DNA of 52,444 nt from CAYTTR01 sp964440805 (GTDB lineage Bacteria; Acidobacteriota; Aminicenantia; Aminicenantales; Aminicenantaceae): positions 1 to 52,444 of the forward strand of contig CAYTTR010000016.1 in the NCBI GenBank assembly GCA_964440805.1, written 5' to 3'. The position numbers and the translations under genes are program-made. Below, one piece after another: positions 1 to 8,170 of the stretch (positions are counted from its first letter, which is position 1; every line of letters starts with the position of its first letter). Under the pieces are notes generated by a model that worked only from the letters and a program-made list of their open reading frames with translations, did not search any database and was not told where the DNA came from.

Positions 1-1
1 A

Positions 2-700
2 CTCAAGCGGAGGTCCGGTACTCTCTATGAGTATTCCAATGTCGGCTACAGTTTGCTGGGAATCATTATTGAACTTGTTTCCGGAAAATCTTATGAAGAA
101 TTTCTTAATGAAAATCTTTTTTCTCCCGCCGGTATGCCCGCAACAGGTTATCTGATTCCTGACTGGGATAAAGAAAATTTGACTCACGGTTACAGAGGCA
201 CCAAAGACTGGGGAACCCTTCTGGATTATCCCTGGCTTGAAGACGGGCCGGGCTGGCATCTGAGAGGAAATGGAGGGATTCCTGATTCCATTACCGGCAG
301 ATGTTCGGCTGCATTGCTGAACGCAATCAGTAGTCAAGACTTGGAAAAGGCTGAACAATTTATTAAAGACTATCTGGAATCAAATTTCTTGGAAGAGTTT
401 ACTCTGGAAGAGCACCTCCATCAATTTCAGAAAATGCAGAAGGATATGGGAGAGATTGAGCTGCTTGAGGCCGTAAAAAGAGATGATTATTCAGTGAGGC
501 TCAAAGTCAGATCTAAGTTAAAGGAAAAGATTTACCAGATATCGCTTGAGCTTCAATCGGAACCTCCTCATAAAATAATTGGAATCGGAGTGGAAAGGGG
601 GACATTCCCCAAAGGGACTCCCTTTATGGCGAGGAGCAGATCAGAGACCTGCGAGGTGGCCATCTCCCCTGGGGCCAATTATCAATTAAGCAGGATTTAA
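2..700 (+). pseudogene. Serine hydrolase (beta-lactamase family) 3' part, internally deleted
   Basis: The reading frame is open from base 2, so the N-terminus with the catalytic SxxK lies outside the window. The start of the visible part carries the YSN-type second motif (Y-S-N-V-G-Y) of class C beta-lactamase/PBP-like hydrolases. After a GPGWHLRGNGG stretch, where homologues normally continue for roughly 100 residues including an H-x-G third motif, the protein jumps straight to the C-terminal accessory region (PDSITGR onward). This looks like an in-frame deletion. The last 35 residues are encoded partly by a copy of the dispersed GGGACGTTCCC-type repeat and do not look like family sequence. 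The family assignment rests on motifs; the deletion is inferred from remembered family architecture, so treat this as a probable pseudogene. Confidence 0.6.
598..632 (+). repeat. Diverged copy of GGGACGTTCCC palindromic repeat
   Basis: The sequence ggggacattccccaaaggg, followed by actccctttatgg, matches the three better copies at 4308, 34251 and 52033. It lies inside the 3' end of the broken serine hydrolase frame and supplies its out-of-family tail. Unlike the other copies it is not followed by a 9-nt array. Confidence 0.6.
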
Positions 701-1144
701 AGACTTTTCTCAATTTTTATCTTTGTCCCAAAGTGACGGGAAATAAAATCTGGACAAAGGTGCAGGGAAATGTCGGAGCGGCATTGAAGATTTAGCCTTC
801 CGGAGCCGTCTTTTGAGGGAATCCTATAATGGAGGGCGGCTTTATATTTTGGGGATTCTTCAATCATGAGATAGATTATAAAAAATCCATGAAATTTATA
901 AATTATTTCAGACTAAAAAGAAAAGCTCTCTCCAGCTCACTCGGTCACAGCAGTAAAAAAGTTGACATTAAAACTCCGTGTTTTTATTATTCAAGCCGGT
1001 AAAATGGTGAAAAACCAGGGTTAAGGCTTTTATAAAAAAACAGACAAACTATTTCACCTTTTTACTTTTATTATTTGAGCGTGGTATTGATTATAATCTA
1101 AGCAATATTCTCAAAAAAGAAAATTACGAAATGAGGAGAAAAAA
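701..1144. other. Non-coding spacer
   Basis: There is no credible gene in these 444 bases. The first part is moderately GC-rich and the second AT-rich. A TATAAT hexamer at 1092-1097 lies about 50 bases before the M64 start but has no well-spaced -35 partner. A Shine-Dalgarno-like gaggag sits just before the ATG at 1145. Confidence 0.5.
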
Positions 1145-2647
1145 ATGAAAAGATCTCGTCTTTGCTTTATTGCTACCTTTGTTTGTTGGGCTTTTTGTGT
1201 CCTTTTTACAGCCGTTTTAATCCGGGCTCAGGCTGCGGTTTCGTTCGAAGAATATTTTGACCACCACGGACTGCGCTTTGATCTTTTTCAGGTCGGCAAT
1301 TCTTCCCGGGAGGAGATAATTCTGGATAATATTTACTGGGAAGGACCTTGGCCTGAAAATCCGGCCAGCTTAATCGAGCCCTTCGAAAACGGGCACTACC
1401 GTGTCCGCCTCTATGATGTAGCTACTAACCGGTTGATCTATTCTCGTGGGTTCGACTCCATGTTCAACGAATATAAGACCACAGCACCGGCGATTGAAGG
1501 AATAAAAAAGGTTTTTAAACGCTCAATAAGAATTCCGGCTCCAAGACGGCCCTTCCTCTTCATAATCGATGCCCGCGACCGAAAAAACATTCCCCATCCG
1601 CTGTTTATCCTTCAGGTCGACCCAACCGACTATCATATTATTAAAGAAAATCCTTCTGCCGGGGACTTTGTTTACGAATGTTTAAAGAACGGCGATCCCA
1701 AAAACAAGGTCGATTTCGTTTTTCTGGCAGAAGGCTATACCTCGACTGAAAAGGATAAGTTCATTGCTGATGTAGACCGGTTCACCGCTTGGCTGTTTGA
1801 ATTTGAACCATATAAGAGCTGCCGGGAAGATTTCAATGTCAGAGGCATTTTTCGGCCTTCATTCGAGTCGGGAATGGATGAGCCGCGCCAGGGAAGATTC
1901 AAAAAAACAGCCCTCAACGCATCTTTCAATGCCTTTGATCTGGACCGCTATATGCTTATTGATGACGGCCATCTGCTGCGGGAGATAGCCGGACAAGTTC
2001 CTTATGACTCTATAATCGTTTTAGTCAACAGCAAACGTTATGGAGGCGGGGGGATTTACAACGACTACTGCGTAACTACAGTGGATAATGAGCGGAGCAA
2101 AGAAGTGTTTATCCATGAACTGGGCCATTCATTTGCCGGTCTGGCTGATGAGTACTATGCACCCGAGGTCTCATATAACGAGTTCTATCCCCCAGGAGTG
2201 GAGCCGCTGGAACCGAATATAACCGCCCTACTTGACCCGTCAAGAGTGAAATGGGCCGATCTGCTCAGCCCCGGAATCGAAATTCCGACTGAGTACGGCA
2301 AGGAAGAGCTCGATGCCTTACAGGCTGAGCGAAGGCACCTGCTCCAGACCATGCACCGGGAACTTGACCAGGCCGAAGCTGAAGGGAAAAAAGAAGCCGA
2401 GCTGAAGAAAATTGAAAAGAAATATCAGGCTAAAGCTGAAGAAATTGATAAAAAAATTGAAAAAATCCGTAAACAGTATGCTCACTTGGAAGATAAAGTC
2501 GGAGTTTTCGAGGGGGCAGGATATTCATCAGAGGGGCTTTACCGCCCGATGATGTACTGCCTGATGATCTCCAGTCCCAAGAAGGAATTTTGTCTGGTTT
2601 GCCAAAAAGCCATCGAAAGGATAATAGATTATTATACTGATTTCTAG
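1145..2647 (+). CDS. Secreted M64-family zinc metallopeptidase
   Basis: This 500-residue protein belongs to the IgA-peptidase M64 family, secreted zinc endopeptidases. The zinc site is explicit: HELGHS at residues 324-329 (H324, E325, H328) followed by D335-E336, giving HExxHxxxxxxDE. An N-terminal hydrophobic segment (about residues 8-30) ending in RAQA acts as a Sec signal peptide. Residues 30-165 match the beta-rich M64 N-terminal domain. Between about 385 and 450 there is a charged, Lys/Glu-rich coiled-coil insertion not needed for the fold. The gaggag ribosome site is 5-6 nt before the ATG. The downstream amidohydrolase starts 59 nt after the stop, so the two are probably co-transcribed. 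Substrate is unknown; a role in extracellular protein degradation is inferred. Confidence 0.9.
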   Translation: MKRSRLCFIATFVCWAFCVLFTAVLIRAQAAVSFEEYFDHHGLRFDLFQVGNSSREEIILDNIYWEGPWPENPASLIEPFENGHYRVRLYDVATNRLIYSRGFDSMFNEYKTTAPAIEGIKKVFKRSIRIPAPRRPFLFIIDARDRKNIPHPLFILQVDPTDYHIIKENPSAGDFVYECLKNGDPKNKVDFVFLAEGYTSTEKDKFIADVDRFTAWLFEFEPYKSCREDFNVRGIFRPSFESGMDEPRQGRFKKTALNASFNAFDLDRYMLIDDGHLLREIAGQVPYDSIIVLVNSKRYGGGGIYNDYCVTTVDNERSKEVFIHELGHSFAGLADEYYAPEVSYNEFYPPGVEPLEPNITALLDPSRVKWADLLSPGIEIPTEYGKEELDALQAERRHLLQTMHRELDQAEAEGKKEAELKKIEKKYQAKAEEIDKKIEKIRKQYAHLEDKVGVFEGAGYSSEGLYRPMMYCLMISSPKKEFCLVCQKAIERIIDYYTDF

Positions 2648-2706
2648 GCTTGACAGATATATGGAATAAGAAATATCTTAAAACAGAAACAATTAGGAGG
2701 TTTTAG

Positions 2707-4323
2707 ATGAATTTTTTTTCACCAAAGATTAGAGTCTTTCATTCAGCAATTGTTTTTTTCTTTTTATTTATCCTTTTTCTGTCCATTGTTCAGGCGCAGA
2801 TTGCTCCGGCACCTGACCGGAAGCCGGATGAAGGAAAAGGCCCTTTTGAAAAACTCATTATTAGAGGCGCCATTTTGATTGATGGAGACGGCTCTCCTCC
2901 ATACGGCCCGGTGGATATTATTATTGAGAAAAACCGGATAACACGGGTGGTTCCTGTCGGTTATCCCAAAGTTCCCATTAATGAGGAGCGCAGGCCGAAA
3001 GATGCCACTTATGAGCTTGATGCCTCAGGTATGTATGTCCTGCCCGGGTTCATAGATACCCATGTTCATGCCGGAGGGGCTCCGAAAAACCCTGAAGCTG
3101 AATATGCTTATAAACTCTGGATGGCTCATGGAATTACCACGGTGCGGGGAGTGCCTCTCGGTCCTTTCGGCTGGACGCTTGAAGAAAGAGCCAGAAGCGC
3201 CCGGAACGAGATTATTGCCCCGCGGATTTTTGCTTATCACCGTCCCGGAACCGGCGAAGGCTGGAAAGGCGGCCGCATAACAACACCAGAAGGAGCCAGG
3301 GAATGGGTGCGCTGGGCGGTAAAACAGGGTATTGACGGGTTAAAACTTGGAGCGCATGACCCTGAAATAATGGCTGCTCTACTTGATGAAGCGGCCAAGC
3401 ATAAGTTGGGTTCAACCGCTCATCTGGCCCAGGTGGGAGTAGCCCGGATGAATGCCCTGGATGCTGCCCGGCTGGGATTGACTTCCATGACTCATTATTA
3501 CGGCCTGTTTGAAGCTCTTCTCAAGGATTATACTGTCCAGCCCTGGCCTTACTATCATAATTATTTTGACGAGCAGCACCGTTTCGGCCAGGTAGCCAGA
3601 CTCTGGGATAAGATTCATCCGCCGGGAAGCCCGGAGTGGAAAACTTTGATTGATGAATTTTTAAAGCTCAGATATATCATTAATCCTACTATGACCATTT
3701 ATGAGGCCAGCCGCGATTTAATGCGGGCCCGCAATGCCGACTGGCATGAAACCTATACTTTACCCTCAATGTGGGAATATTATCAGCCTGATAGGCGCGC
3801 CCACGGCTCCTATTGGTATTACTGGACAACCTGGGATGAAGTGGCCTGGAAGAATTTCTACCGTCGCTGGATGATGTTTTTGAATGATTATAAAAAAGCA
3901 GGAGGAAGAGTAACCACAGGGTCCGATTCAGGTTTTATCTATAATCTCTACGGTTTCGGTTACATTAGAGAACTTGAACTTCTCCAGGAGGCAGGCTTCC
4001 ACCCTCTGGAGGTTGTTAGGGCTGCCACTCTGCACAGTGCAGAAGAGCTTTTCGAGCCGGCCGGCAAACCGATTGAATTCGGGCTGATTAGACCGGGACT
4101 CCTGGCTGATTTGGTGATTATCGAGGAAAACCCGCTTGAAAATTTCAAAGGTCTCTACGGAACCGGAGCCATAAAGCTTAATGATGAGACCGGTAAAGTG
4201 GAAAGAGTGGGCGGTGTTAAATATACCATAAAAGACGGAATAATCTACGATGCCAAAAAGCTGTTGAAAGATGTGGCTGAAATGGTAAGAGCACAGAAAA
4301 AAGAGAGAGGGGACGTTCCCTAA
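2707..4323 (+). CDS. Secreted amidohydrolase-family protein
   Basis: This 538-residue metal-dependent hydrolase of the amidohydrolase superfamily is related to imidazolonepropionase and prolidase-type exported enzymes. A signal peptide covers about residues 1-28, ending in VQAQ. Metal ligands can be read off: HVH at H119/H121 after GFIDT, H239 (TAHL), H263 (MTHYYG) and D407 (GSDSG). The C-terminal strand region (LADLVIIEENPLEN) is typical. An AGGAGG ribosome site lies 5 nt before the ATG and the gene follows the M64 gene closely. The last codons (RGDVP-stop) and the stop itself come from the GGGACGTTCCC repeat, so the natural C-terminus has probably been replaced by a few repeat-encoded residues; the fold should be unaffected. 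The substrate cannot be told from sequence; a cyclic amide or dipeptide is possible. Confidence 0.88.
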   Translation: MNFFSPKIRVFHSAIVFFFLFILFLSIVQAQIAPAPDRKPDEGKGPFEKLIIRGAILIDGDGSPPYGPVDIIIEKNRITRVVPVGYPKVPINEERRPKDATYELDASGMYVLPGFIDTHVHAGGAPKNPEAEYAYKLWMAHGITTVRGVPLGPFGWTLEERARSARNEIIAPRIFAYHRPGTGEGWKGGRITTPEGAREWVRWAVKQGIDGLKLGAHDPEIMAALLDEAAKHKLGSTAHLAQVGVARMNALDAARLGLTSMTHYYGLFEALLKDYTVQPWPYYHNYFDEQHRFGQVARLWDKIHPPGSPEWKTLIDEFLKLRYIINPTMTIYEASRDLMRARNADWHETYTLPSMWEYYQPDRRAHGSYWYYWTTWDEVAWKNFYRRWMMFLNDYKKAGGRVTTGSDSGFIYNLYGFGYIRELELLQEAGFHPLEVVRAATLHSAEELFEPAGKPIEFGLIRPGLLADLVIIEENPLENFKGLYGTGAIKLNDETGKVERVGGVKYTIKDGIIYDAKKLLKDVAEMVRAQKKERGDVP

Positions 4324-4342
4324 AGGGACACCTCTTTCCCTG
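4308..4342 (+). repeat. GGGACGTTCCC palindromic repeat
   Basis: The core is ggggacgttccctaaaggg, followed by acacctctttccctgg. It consists of two adjacent small inverted repeats (ggggacgttccc, and aaaggg pairing with cttt or ccctt) that could fold as a double hairpin. It provides the stop codon of the amidohydrolase gene and is followed 20 nt later by a 9-nt tandem array. Confidence 0.8.
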
Positions 4343-4362
4343 GAAATAATAAAATCTTTCGG

Positions 4363-4425
4363 TCTGTTCAGTCTATTCAGTTGATTCAGTTTGTTTGGTT
4401 TATTTAGTTCATCTGGTTTATCTTG
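4363..4425 (+). repeat. 9-nt tandem array, TCTATTCAG type, 7 units
   Basis: Seven consecutive 9-nt units run in exact register: tctgttcag, tctattcag, ttgattcag, tttgtttgg, tttatttag, ttcatctgg, tttatcttg. A short gcgaaaaaggcgaggc tail (4433 onward) and a second run resembling gactaaataaacaagataaacgagac (in pieces, 4462-4490) follow. The array separates the amidohydrolase from the S9 peptidase remnant. Confidence 0.85.
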
Positions 4426-4629
4426 GATAACTGAGCGAAAAAGGCGAGGCAGGGAATAAAATTGAGACTAAATAAACAAGATAAACGAGACAAACGATAT
4501 AAAATGATCTGGGGAAACGATTGATGTTGGAATTCCTATTTTTTAATCGGAGCTTATTAATTCTTTTTAATTTATTTTTTAAAACCTGACCTTTCCATAG
4601 CAGCCCCGGCAATTTGACTGCTGGGGCCG

Positions 4630-5352
4630 TCTCCCCTGTCAACCTTAACCAAAGACCCTTATGAAGCTAAGCATCTCCCCATTGATACCGTTAAATTCAT
4701 AAAAAAAGAGACCGCCGTCTATTTCAAAGTGCAAAAAAATAAGGACGTTTTGGAAGCTGAAAAACGGGAAGAAAGATTCGTCATGACCCGCTCCGATTAC
4801 CGTAAGGTCAAAGACCTCTGGGTAATTAACTCCATTGCCGAGCCTCGGCCGACCCTGGAAACTTACAAATATCATATGCCGGGCGAAAAGGAAGCACCTC
4901 AAGAAGAGCTTCTGATTTTTGACCTGGAAACAAAAAACAAGATAAAAGTAGATGCCGAAAGATTCAAGGATCAAACCCTGCGAATTATGATCGCTCCTGG
5001 CGCTTAGCCCAGTTCGGGTTCATCGTCATTACTGTCGGCAACCGGGGCGGTCACCCCAGCCGTTCCAAGTGGTATCACAATTACGGCTACGGAAACCTGA
5101 GAGACTATGGATTAGCCGATAAAAAAGCAGCTATCGAGCAGCTGGCGGCCAGGCATCCTTTTATCGATCTGAAGAAAGTGGGCATTTTCTGACATCCCGT
5201 AGGAGGGTATGCTGGTTTATCCGGTCTTTTTTAAAGTGGCAGTCTCCTCCGCCGACTACTTCTGCAAGCATTTGATCGGAGGTTACTCCCAGGATGTGGA
5301 CATTGAAGAACTCAACCGCGAAATGGAGATGACCAACGGTAAAAGAAGGTAG
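4630..5352 (+). pseudogene. Remnant of S9 (DPP-IV-type) prolyl oligopeptidase
   Basis: Frame 1 (about 4630-5007) encodes beta-propeller-type sequence of a DPPIV_N domain (TLTKDPYEAKHL, AVYFKV, RSDYRKVKDLWVIN) and ends at a stop. From 5010 another frame resumes within the catalytic domain (FGFIVITVGNRGG, then KWYHNYGYGNLRDYGLAD, then FIDLKKVGIF). It stops exactly where the nucleophile elbow GHSxGG should be; the bases read tgacatcccgtaggagg. A third frame then gives LVYPVFFKVAVSSA through GKRR-stop at about 5209-5352. The gene therefore carries at least two frameshifts, a large internal deletion and a destroyed active-site Ser motif. No start codon or ribosome site is visible. It cannot make an active peptidase. 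Confidence 0.8.
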
Positions 5353-5612
5353 AGTTCTTGTTCTTGACTTATTAACCGGACTCGGTTTAACATTTTCAGC
5401 AATGACCGAGGGGAAAGCCGGATTTAAAACATCTTTTTTACCGGAGCAGATTATGAATATAATTTTGAACGCCCTTCGGTCCTTGTCTTACCTTTGCATC
5501 TCGGAATTGTTGTTCGGATGGAAAACTTCCGGTTACTCTGTTAACTATTCAGGCCGTTAATGACCCCGGTTATTAATTTGAAGCGCTTAACCCGGCCGAA
5601 GGAGTGTGTCTC
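5353..5612. other. Non-coding spacer with weak promoter
   Basis: No gene is seen. TTGACT at 5364-5369 with TAACAT at 5388-5393 (18-nt spacing) is a weak sigma-70-like promoter on the plus strand that could serve the permease downstream; this is a guess from two hexamers. Confidence 0.3.
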
Positions 5613-7424
5613 TTGACCCCGGCTATAATTTTCCTGACCGTTGTCCTCGTTGCTGCTGTCCTGTTGTTGTTAGTTGTCCGGCTAAGCGGTGATCTTGTGG
5701 CCGTTATTATTCTTCTGGCTCTTCTTTTTTCCAGGATACTTACAGTTGAGGAAGCCTTTGCCGGCTTCGGCAGCCCTGGGGTTATAGCTGTGGCGGCCTT
5801 GTTTGTAGTTAGCGGAGGACTAAGACAAACCGGGGTTTCGGGATTGATTGGCCGGTACCTCTCGAAGCTCTGTCAGCGCGGGGAAGTCTGGGCGTTGGTG
5901 ACCGTCATGGCTGCCGGAGCGCTTCTTTCTTCAGTCATATCCAATGTTGCCGCAGCCGCCATACTGTTGCCGGCTGTTATGGCTCTCGGTCAAAAATCAG
6001 AACTTCCTCCCTCCCGCCTGCTGATCCCTCTGGCCTATGGAACAATTCTCGGGGGAATGTTGACTATTGTCGGCTCCCAGCCTAACATCATCGCCGATTC
6101 TGCTTTCAAAACGGCCGCAGGAAAAGATTTGGGATTCTTCGCTTTAACGCCGATAGGTCTTATTCTGACAGCTCTTGGGATTGGATACATGGCCTTCATC
6201 GGACGAAGGTTTCTTCCGGTCCGGCCTATGGATACAAAGATGCGCGGTGCTGTTCCGCCCGAAAAACTGCCGTCCATTTATCGCCTTGATGAGAGGCTTT
6301 TTGAACTTGGAGTCCTTGAGGGAAGTCCACTTGTCGGGAAGAGTCTAAGCAGAAGCGAATTGGGACGCCGTTTCGGGATAAATGTCATCGGCATTGCCCG
6401 CTTTGGAGAGAGCCGCTTCTCTCCTCAAAGAGAAGATCTGATACAGACCGGGGACAGGCTGCTTGTTCAGGGACGGGAAGGTGATATCGAGGCGGCAGCC
6501 CAAGATTTCAACCTTGAGGTTGTTCAGCGGGAATATCTTAGACCGGAAGAACTGCTTTCCCGTGATATCGGTGTCGCCGAGCTAGTTTTACCACCCCGTT
6601 CTCCTTATGTGGGCAAGACTCTCGAAGATATCCAGATGAGAGAAAGGTTCGGACTGACCGTCCTCGGCATCTGGAGAGGAGGAAGACCCATCCGGGCTCA
6701 CTTAGGTGAGGAAAGACTCCAGTTTGGAGATGCCCTCCTTGTGCGCGGCGCCTGGGACAGAATCCGGCTGCTTGCCTCTTCAGAGGAATTTATTTTGGTG
6801 TCGGGAACAGACCTTCCAGAACAAAGGCAACCGAAAGCAAAAATGTTGATATCAGGGGCTATTTTGACGGCCATGATTGCGGCTGTGGTTGTCGGTGCGC
6901 TGACCGTGTCTCTGGCAGCCTTGGCGGCTGCAGGGTTTATGATCATAACCCGCTGCCTTGATCCCTCAGATGCCTATAGGGCGATCGAGTGGCGAATGAT
7001 CATTATGATAGGAGGCTTCCTTTCCCTGGGAGCGGCCATGGTTAAGACAGGGTTAATAGAAGCTTTTGTTAGAGGTGTGCTTATCCCCTTTTCTGGGGAA
7101 CGCGGCTTGTTGGTATTGGGGGCTGTCTTTTTGTTATCAACTCTGTTGGCTCTGGCAACTTCCCACATCACAGCGGCCATCTTGATGATTCCGGTTGCTC
7201 TTCAGGCAGCCTTTTCTCTCGGCCTTGATCCCGGAACCCTTCTCATCGCGGTCATTCTTGGATCATCAAACGGGTTTCTTACCCCGGTGGCTCAACAATC
7301 CAACCTGCTGGTGATGGGAGCAGGGAACTACACGCCCGTCGATTACCTTAAAGCCGGATTGGGGCTCAGTTTTGTTATATTGGCGGCCGTTATGGTTTTT
7401 CTGCCACTTTTACGGGGTTTTTGA
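5613..7424 (+). CDS. SLC13/DASS-family permease with two TrkA-C (RCK_C) domains
   Basis: This roughly 603-residue polytopic membrane protein belongs to the divalent anion:Na+ symporter superfamily. Membrane segments occupy about residues 1-200 and 410-600. They bracket a soluble centre with two RCK_C-like repeats (YRLDERLFELGVLEGSPLVG, and DIGVAELVLPPRSPYVG), the layout of bacterial SLC13 proteins annotated as sulfate or dicarboxylate permeases. Motifs resembling the SNT signature appear as SSVISNVAAAA and ATSHITAAI. The start is a choice between GTG 5604 and TTG 5613. AAGGAG at 5599-5604 overlaps the GTG but is 8 nt from the TTG, so TTG is preferred. The substrate (sulfate, citrate, tungstate or other) cannot be decided. 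The neighbours give no pathway hint. Confidence 0.85.
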   Translation: MTPAIIFLTVVLVAAVLLLLVVRLSGDLVAVIILLALLFSRILTVEEAFAGFGSPGVIAVAALFVVSGGLRQTGVSGLIGRYLSKLCQRGEVWALVTVMAAGALLSSVISNVAAAAILLPAVMALGQKSELPPSRLLIPLAYGTILGGMLTIVGSQPNIIADSAFKTAAGKDLGFFALTPIGLILTALGIGYMAFIGRRFLPVRPMDTKMRGAVPPEKLPSIYRLDERLFELGVLEGSPLVGKSLSRSELGRRFGINVIGIARFGESRFSPQREDLIQTGDRLLVQGREGDIEAAAQDFNLEVVQREYLRPEELLSRDIGVAELVLPPRSPYVGKTLEDIQMRERFGLTVLGIWRGGRPIRAHLGEERLQFGDALLVRGAWDRIRLLASSEEFILVSGTDLPEQRQPKAKMLISGAILTAMIAAVVVGALTVSLAALAAAGFMIITRCLDPSDAYRAIEWRMIIMIGGFLSLGAAMVKTGLIEAFVRGVLIPFSGERGLLVLGAVFLLSTLLALATSHITAAILMIPVALQAAFSLGLDPGTLLIAVILGSSNGFLTPVAQQSNLLVMGAGNYTPVDYLKAGLGLSFVILAAVMVFLPLLRGF

Positions 7425-7560
7425 GGCGGGGGAAGATAAATGGGTTCCCTGCAGGTTATTATATATTTGCAACTCTCGGTCTGACCTTTGTAAGGAAGAT
7501 AGTAAACCGCCGGTTGAGACAAATAGTTTTAATAGCCGCAAAAATTAATTGGAGGTTATT

Positions 7561-8118
7561 ATGCCTTTTATTAAAGTGATTGAAGAAGTGAACGCGAAGG
7601 GAAAATTAAAAGAGGTTTACGATAATATTGTTAAATCACGGGGTAAGTTGTCTAATATTATGAAAATTCACAGCTTGAATCCTGAGGCAATGATGAACCA
7701 TATGGATTTATACAAAACAATTATGTTCGGAAAATCGAACCTGCCCCGCGAGGTGAAAGAGATGATAGCGGTGGTTGTTTCGGCAAGTAGCAAATGTCAG
7801 TACTGTATCCATCACCATGCAGAAGCTCTTAACTTTTACTGGAAAAACAGAAAAAAATTAAATAAATTTATTGATAATTACAGAAACATTGAGCTGCCGG
7901 AAAAAATAAAATTGCTGCTTGAATACGCAGAGATTCTTACTCTTTCTCCAGATCAAATATCCCAATTACATATTGATGAAATAAAGAAGGCCGGCTGGGA
8001 AGATGAAGACATTTTACTCCTTAATCTAATTATAAGTTATTTCAACTTTGTCAATAGAATTGTTTTAGGACTTGGGGTTGAGTTCACCGAGGAAGAAGTA
8101 AGGGGATACAAGTATTGA
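7561..8118 (+). CDS. AhpD/carboxymuconolactone decarboxylase-family protein
   Basis: This 185-residue all-helical protein of the CMD/AhpD family carries the redox motif CQYCIHHH (Cys-x-x-Cys-x-x-x-His) preceded by SASSK. It matches the peroxidase-related branch, whose members reduce alkyl hydroperoxides via the Cys pair. A start at ATG 7561 is chosen because GGAGG at 7551-7555 sits 5 nt upstream; an upstream in-frame TTG at 7549 would place the ribosome site inside the gene. The fusion gene begins 52 nt downstream and may be co-transcribed. Physiological partner and substrate are unknown. Confidence 0.85.
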   Translation: MPFIKVIEEVNAKGKLKEVYDNIVKSRGKLSNIMKIHSLNPEAMMNHMDLYKTIMFGKSNLPREVKEMIAVVVSASSKCQYCIHHHAEALNFYWKNRKKLNKFIDNYRNIELPEKIKLLLEYAEILTLSPDQISQLHIDEIKKAGWEDEDILLLNLIISYFNFVNRIVLGLGVEFTEEEVRGYKY

Positions 8119-8170
8119 AAATACTTTGTTAAGATTTAGTGGGATTATAAATGAATAAGGAGAATAGACA

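Noticed and set aside
4418..4642. Minus-strand ORF of 74 codons near the S9 remnant
   Set aside because: Its C-terminal LVYLVYLV stretch is translation of the 9-nt array and the rest is antisense to spacer; no start signal.
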